Shown here: piece by piece, positions 26,499 through 35,256 of the stretch
Layout: each line of letters starts with the position of its first letter
Numbering within the stretch: the first letter of the stretch is position 1
Source of the DNA: Deltaproteobacteria bacterium
Lineage (GTDB): Bacteria; Myxococcota_A; Polyangia; Haliangiales; JADYYK01
NCBI GenBank assembly: GCA_020853705.1
Contig: JADYYK010000156.1
Span: forward strand, 1-64,000
Length of the DNA: 64,000 bases
Direction of reading: 5' to 3'
Made by a program: the position numbers and the translations under genes
The notes under the pieces: model-generated
Seen by the model: the letters and a program-made list of their open reading frames with translations, nothing else
The model's database searches: none
What the model was told of the DNA's origin: nothing

Positions 26499-27281
26499 GT
26501 GGCCATCAAGGAAGACCCGTCGTGGAAGAAGCGCCGTGCCACCGAGAAGCCCTCGGAGGCCGAGGCGCCTGACGCGTTCCAGACCACGGCCGGCCGCCTG
26601 ATCGAGCGGCTGCGCCCACACCTCAAGCTGATGGCGCTCGGTCTGGCCGTCGGCGTCGTGCTGTGGGCGACCGTCTTCACCATGCGCTACTTCAAGAACA
26701 AGAAGGCGATGCGCAACACCGCCGCCTTCGGCAAGGCGCTCAAGGTCGGGGTCGAGTCCAAGGTGCAGGCCACCGAGCCCGACAGGGACGTCCTCGAGGA
26801 CCCCGGCGCGCCCCAGATCTTCAAGACCGAGACCGAGCGCGGCGAGGCCTTCCTGAAGGCTCTGGGCGACGCCAAGAAGCTGGGCGGGAGCTTCGCCACC
26901 AGCGCCGAGCTGCTGCGCGCCGCCACCCTGTTCAAGCTGGCCAAGTACGACGAGGCCGCCACCGCCTACAAGGCGTTCCTCGACAAGGCCAAGTCGAGCC
27001 CGTTCCGCTTCGCCGCGCTCGAGGGGCTGGGCTATGCGCTCGAGGCCAAGGGCGATCTCGACGGCGCCCTGGCGCGCTTCGCGGAGCTCGATCCCGATCC
27101 CAAGAAGACCGGCAGCGGCCTCGGTGAGGAGCGCGCGCTGTGGCACCAGGGCCGCGTCCTCAGCGCCAAGGGTGACAAGGCCAAGGCCATCGAGGTGCTG
27201 AAGAAGCTGGTGGCCGACTTCCCGTCGTCGCCGCTCAAGGCGGGCGCCGAGGATCGTCTGGCAGCGCTCGAGTCGACCTGA
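26499..27281 (+). CDS. YfgM-like membrane-anchored TPR protein
   Basis: 260 residues from GTG 26499, with AGGAG four bases before it. Cytoplasmic basic N-terminus, one membrane helix at about 45-67 (LKLMALGLAVGVVLWATVFTM), then TPR repeats in the periplasm: SFATSAELLRAATLFKLAKYDEAATAYKAFLDK, FRFAALEGLGYALEAKGDLDGALARFAEL and LWHQGRVLSAKGDKAKAIEVLKKLVADFP. YfgM of E. coli has the same layout, and its gene neighbours bamB and der, as here. The role there is as a chaperone partner at the Sec translocon. It overlaps the BamB-like gene by one base (TGATG). Confidence 0.82.
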   Translation: MAIKEDPSWKKRRATEKPSEAEAPDAFQTTAGRLIERLRPHLKLMALGLAVGVVLWATVFTMRYFKNKKAMRNTAAFGKALKVGVESKVQATEPDRDVLEDPGAPQIFKTETERGEAFLKALGDAKKLGGSFATSAELLRAATLFKLAKYDEAATAYKAFLDKAKSSPFRFAALEGLGYALEAKGDLDGALARFAELDPDPKKTGSGLGEERALWHQGRVLSAKGDKAKAIEVLKKLVADFPSSPLKAGAEDRLAALEST

Positions 27282-28444
27282 TGAACAAGGCCGTCCAGCT
27301 GGCGCTGCTGGCGTCGCTGGCGCTGCCCGGAGTGGGTTGTCGGGGCGCGCGTGGGCTACCACTGGTGCCGCCGCCGGCCGAGCCGGTGGGCTCGGGGGTG
27401 CTGTCGCCGGGCTGGCGCGTGCAGCTGCATCCGACGGCGTGGCAAAACCTGCGTCCGCAGATGTTCGCGCAGCCGGTCACCGATGATCTGTCGGGTGCGC
27501 TCTACGTGGGCACCAGCGACGGCGTCTTTCACGCTCTCGACATGGCGACCGGCGGCGAGCGCTGGAGCTACGGTCCGGTGGGGCCGATCGCGTCGCAGCC
27601 GCTGCTGATGTCGTTCGAGCGCCGGCTGTATGTCGGCAGCGAGGACGGCCGGCTGCACTGCCTGAACTCGCGCACCGGGCAGAAGCGCTGGATCTTCTCC
27701 AGCAAGGGGCCCATCCAGGCTGCGCCGATGGAGGCCCGCGTGGCCGGGCGGGCGTTGCTGTTCGTGACCAACGCCGACGATCACCTGTATGCGCTGTCCC
27801 CCGAGACCGGCGAGCTGGTCTGGGAGGCGCAGCGCGAGCGCCCCGATCAGTTCACCGTGCAGGGCCACTCGGGCCCGCTGGTGGTCGGTGACAAGGTGCT
27901 GGTCGGCTTCTCGGGTGGCTTCCTGGCCGCCTACCAGGCCGACTCGGGCAAGCTGGCGTGGGAGACTGACCTGTCGGACGGGCGCTCGCAGTTCGTCGAC
28001 ATCGACACCACTCCGCTGCTGGACCCCGACGGCAAGACGGTCTACGTGTCATCGGCGGCCACCGGCGTGTTCGCGGTCGCGGTCGACAGCGGAGACGTGA
28101 AGTGGAACGTGCCCACCGATGGTGCCGGGGCGATCACGCAGGAGAAGGAGCGCCTGTACGTCAGCGCGCCGGGCGAGCTGGTCATCCTGTCGCGGGCCGG
28201 CGAGGTCATCAAGCGCGCCTCGCTGGGGCGCAGCGGTGATGCCGGGCGCTCGGTCATCGTGGGGCCGTACCTGATGCTGCCGCTGGCCGACGCCGGCCTC
28301 GCGGTGCTCGACAAGGACAGCGGTCAGCTGCTCGAGTTCTTCGACCCCGGGCCGGGCGTGACCGCACCGCCGGCGGTGTCGGAGGGGCGCCTGTTCGCGC
28401 TGTCGAACGGCGGCATCCTGTACCAGTTCGCCATCGCGAAGTAG
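27281..28444 (+). CDS. bamB: BamB-like PQQ-repeat lipoprotein
   Basis: 387 residues, close to E. coli BamB (392). Signal peptide and lipobox LPGVGC (Cys about residue 20). Propeller blades with the PQQ-repeat signature appear throughout: GALYVGTSDGVFHALDMATGGERW, RLYVGSEDGRLHCLNSRTGQKRW, DHLYALSPETGELVWE, GFLAAYQADSGKLAWE, GVFAVAVDSGDVKWN. BamB scaffolds the outer-membrane barrel assembly complex. The gene order der (YfgM-like) BamB-like supports this assignment; another PQQ-propeller lipoprotein is the alternative. Confidence 0.8.
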   Translation: MNKAVQLALLASLALPGVGCRGARGLPLVPPPAEPVGSGVLSPGWRVQLHPTAWQNLRPQMFAQPVTDDLSGALYVGTSDGVFHALDMATGGERWSYGPVGPIASQPLLMSFERRLYVGSEDGRLHCLNSRTGQKRWIFSSKGPIQAAPMEARVAGRALLFVTNADDHLYALSPETGELVWEAQRERPDQFTVQGHSGPLVVGDKVLVGFSGGFLAAYQADSGKLAWETDLSDGRSQFVDIDTTPLLDPDGKTVYVSSAATGVFAVAVDSGDVKWNVPTDGAGAITQEKERLYVSAPGELVILSRAGEVIKRASLGRSGDAGRSVIVGPYLMLPLADAGLAVLDKDSGQLLEFFDPGPGVTAPPAVSEGRLFALSNGGILYQFAIAK

Positions 28445-28487
28445 CGCTGGCGCCGTCGCCCGCGGCGGCACGCGCGGTGGCGCGGGC

Positions 28488-29399
28488 TCACCGCGGCGGT
28501 GACAGCGCCTCGTCCTCGCAGCGCCCGGTCGGGTTGCCGCTGGCGTCCTCCAGCGCCGCGGTGTCCTTGTCGCCGCGCCTGGCCCGGCCGCTGCGCACGG
28601 CGCGCGCCGCTGGCGGCGCGCCGTCGGGGACCACACAGTGAGTGCGCGCGCCACGGCGCGAGATGACGTCGTACACCACGCCGTCGGGGCTGCGGCCCAG
28701 GCGGCGCAGCTGGAACAGCGCGCTGTCGGGGATCCAGAGCTGGCCCAGCGGGACCCAGACCAGCTCGAAGCTGCCCGGGGCCGCCGTCACCGGGGCCAGC
28801 ACGCGCAGCCAGGCCAGACAGTCGCGACCGCCGGGGTCGCAGACCTCGCGCTCGGCGACCACCAGGACCGCGCCCGGGGCCTTGCCCTTCACCGGGGGCG
28901 CCAGGTTGGCGATCTCCTCGGCGGCGGGTGGCATGGCGAAGTCGGGGAAGGCGTAGCCACTGGCGCGCGCCACCAGGCGACGCGCGACCCGGCCGCCGGT
29001 CCAGCGCGCCAGCTCGGCCGCGGTGGGCTGGCGGGCGTCCCTGGCCGGCGCCGGCGCCACCGCCGGCGCGACCACGCGCACGTGGTCGCTGACCACGCCG
29101 GCCTTGCTCCAGGGCTGCGTCGCCAGGAGGTCGACCGCGCGCGTCCAGGCCCCGGCCTCGGCCAGCGGCCCCAGCACCAGCTCGTCGCCCTCGGCCTGCA
29201 GCTGCTCGCCGGGCAGGCGCGCCGCGGCCGCGGCCGCGCCGGCCTCGGTCGACACCCGCAGGCGCAGCATCACGCTCACCGGGGCGCGCGCCCCGCCGCG
29301 AGCCTTCGCACCGGCGCTGGTGCTGCCGGCCGTGGCCACCGCCAGGGCCCCGAGCAGGGCGACGGTGACACGCGCGAACCAGGGGACCCAGGTGGCCAC
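28488..29399 (-). CDS. secreted protein of unknown function
   Basis: 303 residues starting at GTG 29399 (MATWVPWFARVTV). Signal peptide to about residue 31 (ATAGSTSAGA). Long Ala/Gly/Val-rich stretches and no recognisable fold; two Cys pairs, CDPGGRDC and HCVVP with GRCEDE near the end, could form disulfides. The region GYAFPDFAMPPAAEEIANLAPP and VWVPLGQLWIPDSALFQLRRLGRSPDG look well structured. It is divergent from the amino-acid permease (49 bases) and convergent with the BamB-like gene. Confidence 0.65.
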   Translation of the reverse strand: MATWVPWFARVTVALLGALAVATAGSTSAGAKARGGARAPVSVMLRLRVSTEAGAAAAAARLPGEQLQAEGDELVLGPLAEAGAWTRAVDLLATQPWSKAGVVSDHVRVVAPAVAPAPARDARQPTAAELARWTGGRVARRLVARASGYAFPDFAMPPAAEEIANLAPPVKGKAPGAVLVVAEREVCDPGGRDCLAWLRVLAPVTAAPGSFELVWVPLGQLWIPDSALFQLRRLGRSPDGVVYDVISRRGARTHCVVPDGAPPAARAVRSGRARRGDKDTAALEDASGNPTGRCEDEALSPPR

Positions 29400-29448
29400 G
29401 GGGGCCTGATACCACAGCGGCGCGCGAAACGGCTACACTGCCGGCCCC

Positions 29449-30810
29449 ATGCAGACTGGCGGCGAGCAGGCACGCAGCATCAACCACTGGCAGGCGGCCG
29501 CCATCGTGGCGGGGTCCATGGTCGGGGTCGGGATCTTCATCAATCCGCACAAGGTCCTGGGCGGGGTCGGTGGCTCGGGCACCGCGATGCTGCTGTGGCT
29601 TTTCGGTGGCGTCGCCGCGCTGTGCGGCGCCTTCTGCCTGGCCGAGCTGGCGACCCTGATGCCACGCGCCGGCGGCGAGGTGGTCTACCTCGAGGAGGCC
29701 TACGGCAAGCCGTTCGCGTTCGCCTCGGGCTGGCTGGCCATCCTGGCCGTGATGACCGGCAGCATCGCGACGCTGACGGTCGCCAACGTGAGCTACCAGG
29801 GCCCCGCGCTGCTGGGCGTCAAGAGCCTCAGCCAGGGCCAGGTCGCGGCCATCTCCATCGGGCTGGTGGTGGTGCTCACCGGGCTCAACCACGTCGGCGC
29901 CAAGCTGTCGGGCTCGGCGCAGCTGATGCTGGCCGGCATCCCCATGCTGGTGCTCCTGGGCGGCGCGATCTATGGCCTCACCGCGGCCGGAGGTGGCTCG
30001 CATCTGGTTGACGAGCTGTCAAGTCCAGGGGCCTTCCGCTGGCCCACGCTGGCGCCGCTGGCGGCGGCCTACCTGCCGGTGTACTGGACCTACGCGGGCT
30101 GGAACTCGGCCACCTACGTCGCCGGCGAGATCCGCGAGCCGCGCCGGGGCCTGCCGCGCGCGCTGCTGCTGGGCACCGGCGCGGTCACCATCCTGTACCT
30201 GCTGCTCAATAGCGGCTTCCTGGGCATCCTGGGCGCCAAGGGCGTGGCCGGCGAGTTCGAGGCCGGCAGCGCTACCGCCGCGGCGCTGTTCGGCGCCAAG
30301 GCGCGCCTGGCCATGACCGCGCTCATCGCCATCGCCATCCTGTCGTCCACCAACGGCACCGTGCTGGGCGGCTCGCGCATCATCTATGCGATGGCCAACG
30401 GGGGCATGTTCCCGCGCCTCGGCGCCCGGCTCGATCCCCGCTTCAAGACCCCGACGGTGGCGCTGTGGCTGCAGGCTGCCTGGACCTCGGGCCTCATCCT
30501 GTCGGCCTGGCTGGTGCACAAGGACAGCGTGCAGGTGCTGCTCGACTACACCACCACGGCGATGCTGATCACCGGCAGCCTGGCGGTGGGCGCCGTGGTC
30601 GTGCTGCGGCGCCGGCGCGGCAGCGCGGCCCCGGCCGACAGCTATCGAACCTTTGCATATCCGGTCACGCCATTCGTCTTCCTGGTCTCCAGCCTGGGTG
30701 TGTTGACCCTGCTCCTGTACGAAGGGAAGACCGCCGCCTGGGGCGGCGTTGGCATCCTGGCGGGAGCGCTGCTGGCTGGCTGGCTGTGGACGCGCGCTAC
30801 CCGGATATGA
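29449..30810 (+). CDS. APC-family amino-acid permease
   Basis: 453 residues with about 12 membrane helices. The first helix has GSMVGVGIF, the APC family signature for binding the amino- and carboxyl groups of the substrate. Also typical are GGEVVYLEEAYG, WNSATYVAGEI in helix 6 and the NG(T) loop STNGTVLGGSRIIYAMANGGMFPR. Closest general type is the LAT/CAT-like group of amino acid or polyamine exchangers. The substrate cannot be read off. TACACT (29434-29439) is a possible -10. Its stop overlaps an alternative start of the next gene. Confidence 0.88.
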   Translation: MQTGGEQARSINHWQAAAIVAGSMVGVGIFINPHKVLGGVGGSGTAMLLWLFGGVAALCGAFCLAELATLMPRAGGEVVYLEEAYGKPFAFASGWLAILAVMTGSIATLTVANVSYQGPALLGVKSLSQGQVAAISIGLVVVLTGLNHVGAKLSGSAQLMLAGIPMLVLLGGAIYGLTAAGGGSHLVDELSSPGAFRWPTLAPLAAAYLPVYWTYAGWNSATYVAGEIREPRRGLPRALLLGTGAVTILYLLLNSGFLGILGAKGVAGEFEAGSATAAALFGAKARLAMTALIAIAILSSTNGTVLGGSRIIYAMANGGMFPRLGARLDPRFKTPTVALWLQAAWTSGLILSAWLVHKDSVQVLLDYTTTAMLITGSLAVGAVVVLRRRRGSAAPADSYRTFAYPVTPFVFLVSSLGVLTLLLYEGKTAAWGGVGILAGALLAGWLWTRATRI

Positions 30811-30839
30811 CACAACTCCCGCACACCTCGAGGCTGTCC

Positions 30840-31982
30840 ATGAAGCTCCGCTTGATGTTCCTGCTCCCCGTGCTGGCCGGCGCCCCCGTGGCGGCGTCCG
30901 CACAGTCGCTGTCGACCGAGGCCCAGCAGCTGTGGGACGTCGTCAGCTGCAAGTCCGACAAGCCGTCGGTCGATGTCCCGAACTACGCCAAGTACTGCAA
31001 GCTGCTGGCGGCCGAGCAGGCCACCTACCAGAAGCGCGTGGGCGAGAAGGCCAAGGTCTTCTTCAAGGATAAGCGCCCGACGGATCTGCCCACCACCGAG
31101 CTGTACCCGTTCTCGGGCGCCGACGTGGTGTCCAGCCTGGCGGCCTATCCCGACGCCACCACCTACGTGCACATCTCGCTGGAGCAGGCCGGCCCGCCCG
31201 ATCGGCTGTCGGCCATCAAGCCGGCGCAGCGGCGCACCGGCCTCGACGGGCTGCTCTCGGTCATGCGCGGCCTGTTCCAGAAGGGCAACTCCACCAGCGT
31301 GTCGCTGCGCGCTGCGCTCGAGGAGGCCATCCCGGGCGTGCTGCCGATGTACCTGGTCGGCATCGACACCTATGGCGGCACCGTGACCGGCCTGCGCTAC
31401 TTCGACATCGACCCCAGCGGCGAGATCGTCTACCTCGACGCCACCGGCGGCGCCGACAAGAAGATGGCCAAGAAGCTGGACCCGCGCTGGGTGCCGCCGC
31501 CCTTCGAGGCGCGCTACGCCAACGTCGAGATCAGCTTCACGGTGCCCTGGGATACCCGGCCCCGCGTGCTGCGCCACCTGGCCGCCAACCTCGACGACGA
31601 GCACATGAAGCAGCTGCCGGGCGTCGGCGCCTTCCTGAAGAAGCTGGGCACGGTGTCGTACCTGACCAAGGCGGCGCACTACCTCTTGTGGCGGGACGAC
31701 TTCACCATCATCCGCGACATCGGCCTGGCGCAGGCGGCCTTCATCGTGCAGGACTCCAGCGGCTATGGCATCGACCAGCTGCCCGACACCAGCTGGGAGG
31801 TCAAGGCGTACGGCAAGTTCGCGTGCGACTACCTCAAGCTGCGCGGCTACGGCCGCAAGGGTGATCAGCGCTCGCTGGATCTGGCCAAGTTCTTCAAGGG
31901 CGCGCCCGAGCTGGGCTTCCGCTTCGGCTACCCGGACTGCAAGGGGCAGCACCACGTGATGCTGGCCAAGCGCAAGAAGTGA
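30840..31982 (+). CDS. secreted protein of unknown function
   Basis: 380 residues from the ATG at 30840, with GAGG before it; an in-frame ATG at 30807, overlapping the permease stop (ATGA), is the alternative and gives 391. Signal peptide MKLRLMFLLPVLAGAPVAASA, mature protein from AQSLS. The body is rich in Lys and aromatic residues, with segments DVVSCKSDKPSVDVPNYAKYCKLL, LSVMRGLFQKGNSTSVSLR and VKAYGKFACDYLKLRGYGRKGDQ. No family recognised. It overlaps the hydrolase-like gene by 4 bases, so a shared role in the envelope is likely. Confidence 0.72.
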   Translation: MKLRLMFLLPVLAGAPVAASAQSLSTEAQQLWDVVSCKSDKPSVDVPNYAKYCKLLAAEQATYQKRVGEKAKVFFKDKRPTDLPTTELYPFSGADVVSSLAAYPDATTYVHISLEQAGPPDRLSAIKPAQRRTGLDGLLSVMRGLFQKGNSTSVSLRAALEEAIPGVLPMYLVGIDTYGGTVTGLRYFDIDPSGEIVYLDATGGADKKMAKKLDPRWVPPPFEARYANVEISFTVPWDTRPRVLRHLAANLDDEHMKQLPGVGAFLKKLGTVSYLTKAAHYLLWRDDFTIIRDIGLAQAAFIVQDSSGYGIDQLPDTSWEVKAYGKFACDYLKLRGYGRKGDQRSLDLAKFFKGAPELGFRFGYPDCKGQHHVMLAKRKK

Positions 31983-33061
31983 CCGTGCGGCGGGGCCTGC
32001 GGGCCTCGGCGGCGGGCGGCTCCTCCGCGCTGCTGGCGCTGCTGGCGCTGCTCGCGCGCGGCGGGGTGGGGCGCGCGGCGCCGCCGGCGGCACCGCCCAA
32101 GGCGCCGCTGGAGGCGGCTCCCGGCACGCAGCGACCGCTCTCGATCGAGAGGGGGCCCTACGGCGTCACCGTGTATGCGCGCCTCGGCAGCGCGCCCTAT
32201 CCGCACCCCGAGGAGCCCTACAGCGACGACACCGTCGCCATCTTCGTGCCCACCGCGCTGCAGGCCGACGCCGACGGCAATCTCGACATCCTGTTGCACC
32301 TGCATGGCCATTACAACAACGTCGGCCACGTGCTGGCCACCCAGCGCCTGCGCGAGCAGCTGGCCGAGACCGGGCGCGCGCCGCTGCTGGTGCTGCCGCA
32401 GCTGCCGTTCGACGCCGAGGACTCGTCGCCGGGCTTCCTCGGCGAGGCCGGGGGGCTGGCCCGGCTGCTCGAGGAGGTGCTCGAGGTCATGCGCGAGCCC
32501 AGCGTGCAGGCCGCGCTGGTCACGCCGACCCCGGCGGGGGCGCGCCCGGGGCGGGTGGTGCTGTCGGCGCACAGCGGCGGCTACAAGGCGGCCGGCCAGG
32601 CCGCCAAGCTCGGTGGCGTCGAGGTCAGCGAGGTCTGGCTGTTCGATGGGCTGTTCGGCCAGGGCCTCGAGCTCGGACAGTGGCTGGCGGCGCGGCGCAA
32701 CGAGCCGCCCGGGCCGCGGCGCCGTCGCCTGGTCTCGTTCCATCGCAAGAACAGCAAGACCGCGGAGCAGACCATGCTGCTGATGGCGTCGCTCGACGCC
32801 GCAGGGATCGCCTACCTGTTCGAGAAGCGCGAGGGCCAGGCCACCCGGGCCGAGTTCACCCGGGCGCGCGTGGTCTTCGTGCGCACCGGGACGCTGCACA
32901 ACGATGCGGTGTGGGCCGGCGGCGCGCTGGCCGACGCGCTGCGCTCGGGTCCGTTCCCGGAGCGCGGCAAGCCGCGCGCGAGCGATCGCCGGCGCAGCGG
33001 GGTGAAGAAGGTCAGGCCTGCGCCCGGGGACAGGGCCGGCCAGAAGCCCGGACAACGCTGA
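31979..33061 (+). CDS. secreted alpha/beta-hydrolase-like protein
   Basis: 360 residues starting at GTG 31979, which overlaps the previous stop (GTGA). Signal peptide rich in Ala/Leu, then a fold with the oxyanion-type DILLHLHGHYNNVGH, an LPQLPFDAEDSSPGF loop and the nucleophile elbow LSAHSGGYKAAGQAA (Ser in AHSGG). A His in HNDA near the end is a candidate for the triad. It is probably an esterase or peptidase acting outside the cytoplasm. The C-terminal 40 residues are Arg/Pro-rich and unstructured. It ends in a hairpin shared with the facing UbiB-type gene. Confidence 0.75.
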   Translation: MTVRRGLRASAAGGSSALLALLALLARGGVGRAAPPAAPPKAPLEAAPGTQRPLSIERGPYGVTVYARLGSAPYPHPEEPYSDDTVAIFVPTALQADADGNLDILLHLHGHYNNVGHVLATQRLREQLAETGRAPLLVLPQLPFDAEDSSPGFLGEAGGLARLLEEVLEVMREPSVQAALVTPTPAGARPGRVVLSAHSGGYKAAGQAAKLGGVEVSEVWLFDGLFGQGLELGQWLAARRNEPPGPRRRRLVSFHRKNSKTAEQTMLLMASLDAAGIAYLFEKREGQATRAEFTRARVVFVRTGTLHNDAVWAGGALADALRSGPFPERGKPRASDRRRSGVKKVRPAPGDRAGQKPGQR

Positions 33062-33086
33062 CCCTCTTGCTGAGGGTTCAGCGTTG
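33053..33086. terminator. bidirectional terminator hairpin
   Basis: A 9-bp outer stem (CAACGCTGA at 33053-33061 with TCAGCGTTG at 33078-33086) plus a 5-bp inner stem (CCCTC/GAGGG) around a 5-base loop with one bulged T. It overlaps the ends of both convergent genes. No long T-run. Confidence 0.6.
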
Positions 33087-34871
33087 CTGTCGCTTCTTGC
33101 GCGTGCGTCGCCAGTCCAGCCACAGGTGAGTGCCGAAGGTCGCGCCCGCCAGCGCATACAGCGCGGTGGCCAGGCTGTCGAAGCGCCCCTGGCCGGCCAG
33201 CACCAGCGCGGTGCCCGAGCCCAGCGTGCCCACGATGACCAGGCCGCTCCAGATCCGGCGCCCCAGCCGATCCGAGGCCTCGGGCAGCCCCGGATCCGTG
33301 GTCTTGAGCTGCAGCTTGCCCTGGCGCAGATCCTCGAGGATCTCGTGCACCTGGCCGGGCAGGTCGGCGGCGCCGCGCCCCAGCTTCTGCAGCGCGCGCA
33401 GGAGCTCCGCGCCCAGCTTGAGCGGGTGGTAGCGGCTCCACAGGAGCTTCATGAAGAAGGGCCGCGCCTCGGTCCAGATGTCGAGCTCGGGGTAGATCTC
33501 CTTGCCGATGCCCTCCACCGTCATCAGCGACTTGCCCATCATGATGAGCTCGACCGGCATCTCGATGTCGTACTTGACCGCGCCCTGCACGAGGTCGCGC
33601 AGCAGGCCAGACATCTCGATCTCGTTGATGGGGCGGCCGAGGTACTTCTCCGACAGCACCGCGACCTCGGCGCGGAAGGCGCGCATGTCGACCTTGCCAC
33701 CGGGGCGCCCCATCGCGACCAGGGCGTCGGCCAGCCCGTCGACGTCGTTCTGCAGCGCGGCCACCATGAGGTCGACGGCCTTGTTGCGCATGTCGACGCT
33801 GAGGCGGCCGACCAGACCGAGATCGATGAGGCCGATGACCGGGGCCTCGGGCGGCCCCAGCATGATGATGTTGCCGGGGTGCGGATCGGCGTGGAAGAAG
33901 CCGTCGGCGAAGATCATCTGGGCGATCACGGCGACCGCGTTCTTGGCGATGGTCTCGCCCGACGCGCCGCCCTCGACCGCGTCATAGATCTTCTTGCCCG
34001 GGAAGAACTCCAGCGTCAGCACGGTGCGGCTGGAGGCCTGGCGGTACACCTTGGGGAAGCACACCACCGGGTTGCCGGCGAAGTTCTTGGCGAAGCGCTC
34101 GGCGTTCTCGGCCTCGACGGTGAAGTCGAGCTCGGCGGTGATGGCGCGGTCGAACTCCTTGACCAGGCCGGTGGGCGAGTAGATCCGCGACTCCGGGATG
34201 GTGCGCTCGACGATCTTGGCCAGCGTGAACAGGAGGTCGAGGTCACGCTCGATGGTGCCGCGGATCTTGGGGCGCTGGACCTTGATGACGACCTCGTGCA
34301 GCTCGCTTCCGGCGCCTGCCGCGCCGCCAGCCGCGACCTCGGTGTCCACGCGCAGGCGCGCGCGGTGGACCTGGCCGATCGACGCACTGGCCAGGGGGGT
34401 AGGGTCGAAGTGCTCGAAGATGTCCTCGACCTTGGCGCCCAGCGAGCTCTCGATCTCGCGGCGCACGTCCTCGACCGGGATGGGCGGCACCCGGTCCTGC
34501 AGCTTCTTGAGCTCGACGATGACGTCGGCCGGGATGAGGTCGGGGCGGGTCGAGATGATCTGGCCCAGCTTGACGAACGACGGCCCGAGGTCCTGCAGCG
34601 CCAGGCGCAGCCGCTCGGCGAAGCTGATCTTGCGCCTGGCCGGGGCGGCGGCCGGGGCAGGGGGCTCGGCCGCCGCGGCATCAGGGGCATCAGGGGAAGG
34701 CGAGCCGGCCCCGGCGCCGGCAGACTCGGCCTTGGCGTTTGGCGGCGCGTCCTCGACCGCCTTGCCACCGAAGCCCATGCGACTCCACAGCTCGCCGAAG
34801 CCGTGCTTGATCAGCACCAGCGAGATCTGCCCCATGCGGTCGACGTTGCCGACCGTGCTGCGCAGCGACAT
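33078..34871 (-). CDS. ubiB: ABC1/UbiB-family atypical protein kinase
   Basis: 597 residues from the ATG at 34871. The N-terminal helix with the signature KxGQ (SFVKLGQIISTRPDLIP) is followed by the kinase-like core: VVIKVQRP with the ATP-site Lys, the Glu-rich VEAENAERF helix, HADPHPGN (HRD-equivalent) and LIDLGLVGRLS (DFG-equivalent). Two membrane helices close the protein. UbiB proteins are ATPases needed for ubiquinone or related lipid metabolism. Two Pro/Ala-rich stretches near residues 45-75 and 270 are extra. The gene is divergent from the 84-residue gene (21 bases). Confidence 0.9.
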   Translation of the reverse strand: MSLRSTVGNVDRMGQISLVLIKHGFGELWSRMGFGGKAVEDAPPNAKAESAGAGAGSPSPDAPDAAAAEPPAPAAAPARRKISFAERLRLALQDLGPSFVKLGQIISTRPDLIPADVIVELKKLQDRVPPIPVEDVRREIESSLGAKVEDIFEHFDPTPLASASIGQVHRARLRVDTEVAAGGAAGAGSELHEVVIKVQRPKIRGTIERDLDLLFTLAKIVERTIPESRIYSPTGLVKEFDRAITAELDFTVEAENAERFAKNFAGNPVVCFPKVYRQASSRTVLTLEFFPGKKIYDAVEGGASGETIAKNAVAVIAQMIFADGFFHADPHPGNIIMLGPPEAPVIGLIDLGLVGRLSVDMRNKAVDLMVAALQNDVDGLADALVAMGRPGGKVDMRAFRAEVAVLSEKYLGRPINEIEMSGLLRDLVQGAVKYDIEMPVELIMMGKSLMTVEGIGKEIYPELDIWTEARPFFMKLLWSRYHPLKLGAELLRALQKLGRGAADLPGQVHEILEDLRQGKLQLKTTDPGLPEASDRLGRRIWSGLVIVGTLGSGTALVLAGQGRFDSLATALYALAGATFGTHLWLDWRRTRKKRQQR

Positions 34872-34892
34872 GACGGTGGCATCATACAGCAC

Positions 34893-35147
34893 ATGTCCAC
34901 AGCCAAGTTCGATCCTGCCCTGCGCGACCGGCTCCAGGAGCTGCAGCTCTACATGGAGAACGCCGTCGATCAGCTGACCCGGGCTCAGCGCGTCGTGATG
35001 GGGTCGAGCGTGGACAGCCGCGAACGGCCGGATGATCCGCTGCTGGAGCCCATCAACCAGGCCTTGCTGTCCACCACCGCGCTGCGCAACGCGGTGCGGG
35101 ACCGCCTGATCCGCGCACTTTCGGGCTCCTTGAAGGTGATCACGTAA
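34893..35147 (+). CDS. small protein of unknown function
   Basis: 84 residues: MSTAKFDPALRDRLQELQLYMENAVDQLT, then a polar middle with SSVDSRERPDDPLLEPINQALL and a helical end ALSGSLKVIT. It is predicted mostly helical, without a signal or membrane segment. It starts 21 bases from the UbiB-family gene on the other strand, so a shared divergent promoter region must lie inside the 5' ends. No function is assigned. Codon use resembles its neighbours. Confidence 0.55.
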   Translation: MSTAKFDPALRDRLQELQLYMENAVDQLTRAQRVVMGSSVDSRERPDDPLLEPINQALLSTTALRNAVRDRLIRALSGSLKVIT

Positions 35148-35256
35148 CGGCGACCCCGGCGCAGGCATCCGAACCGCCAAGTTGCGCGTATGTGATGTGG
35201 ATCCTGGACCGTGGTGGGGGGCCGGGGCCAAGTTGGCGCTGGCAGGCAGGAACTGG

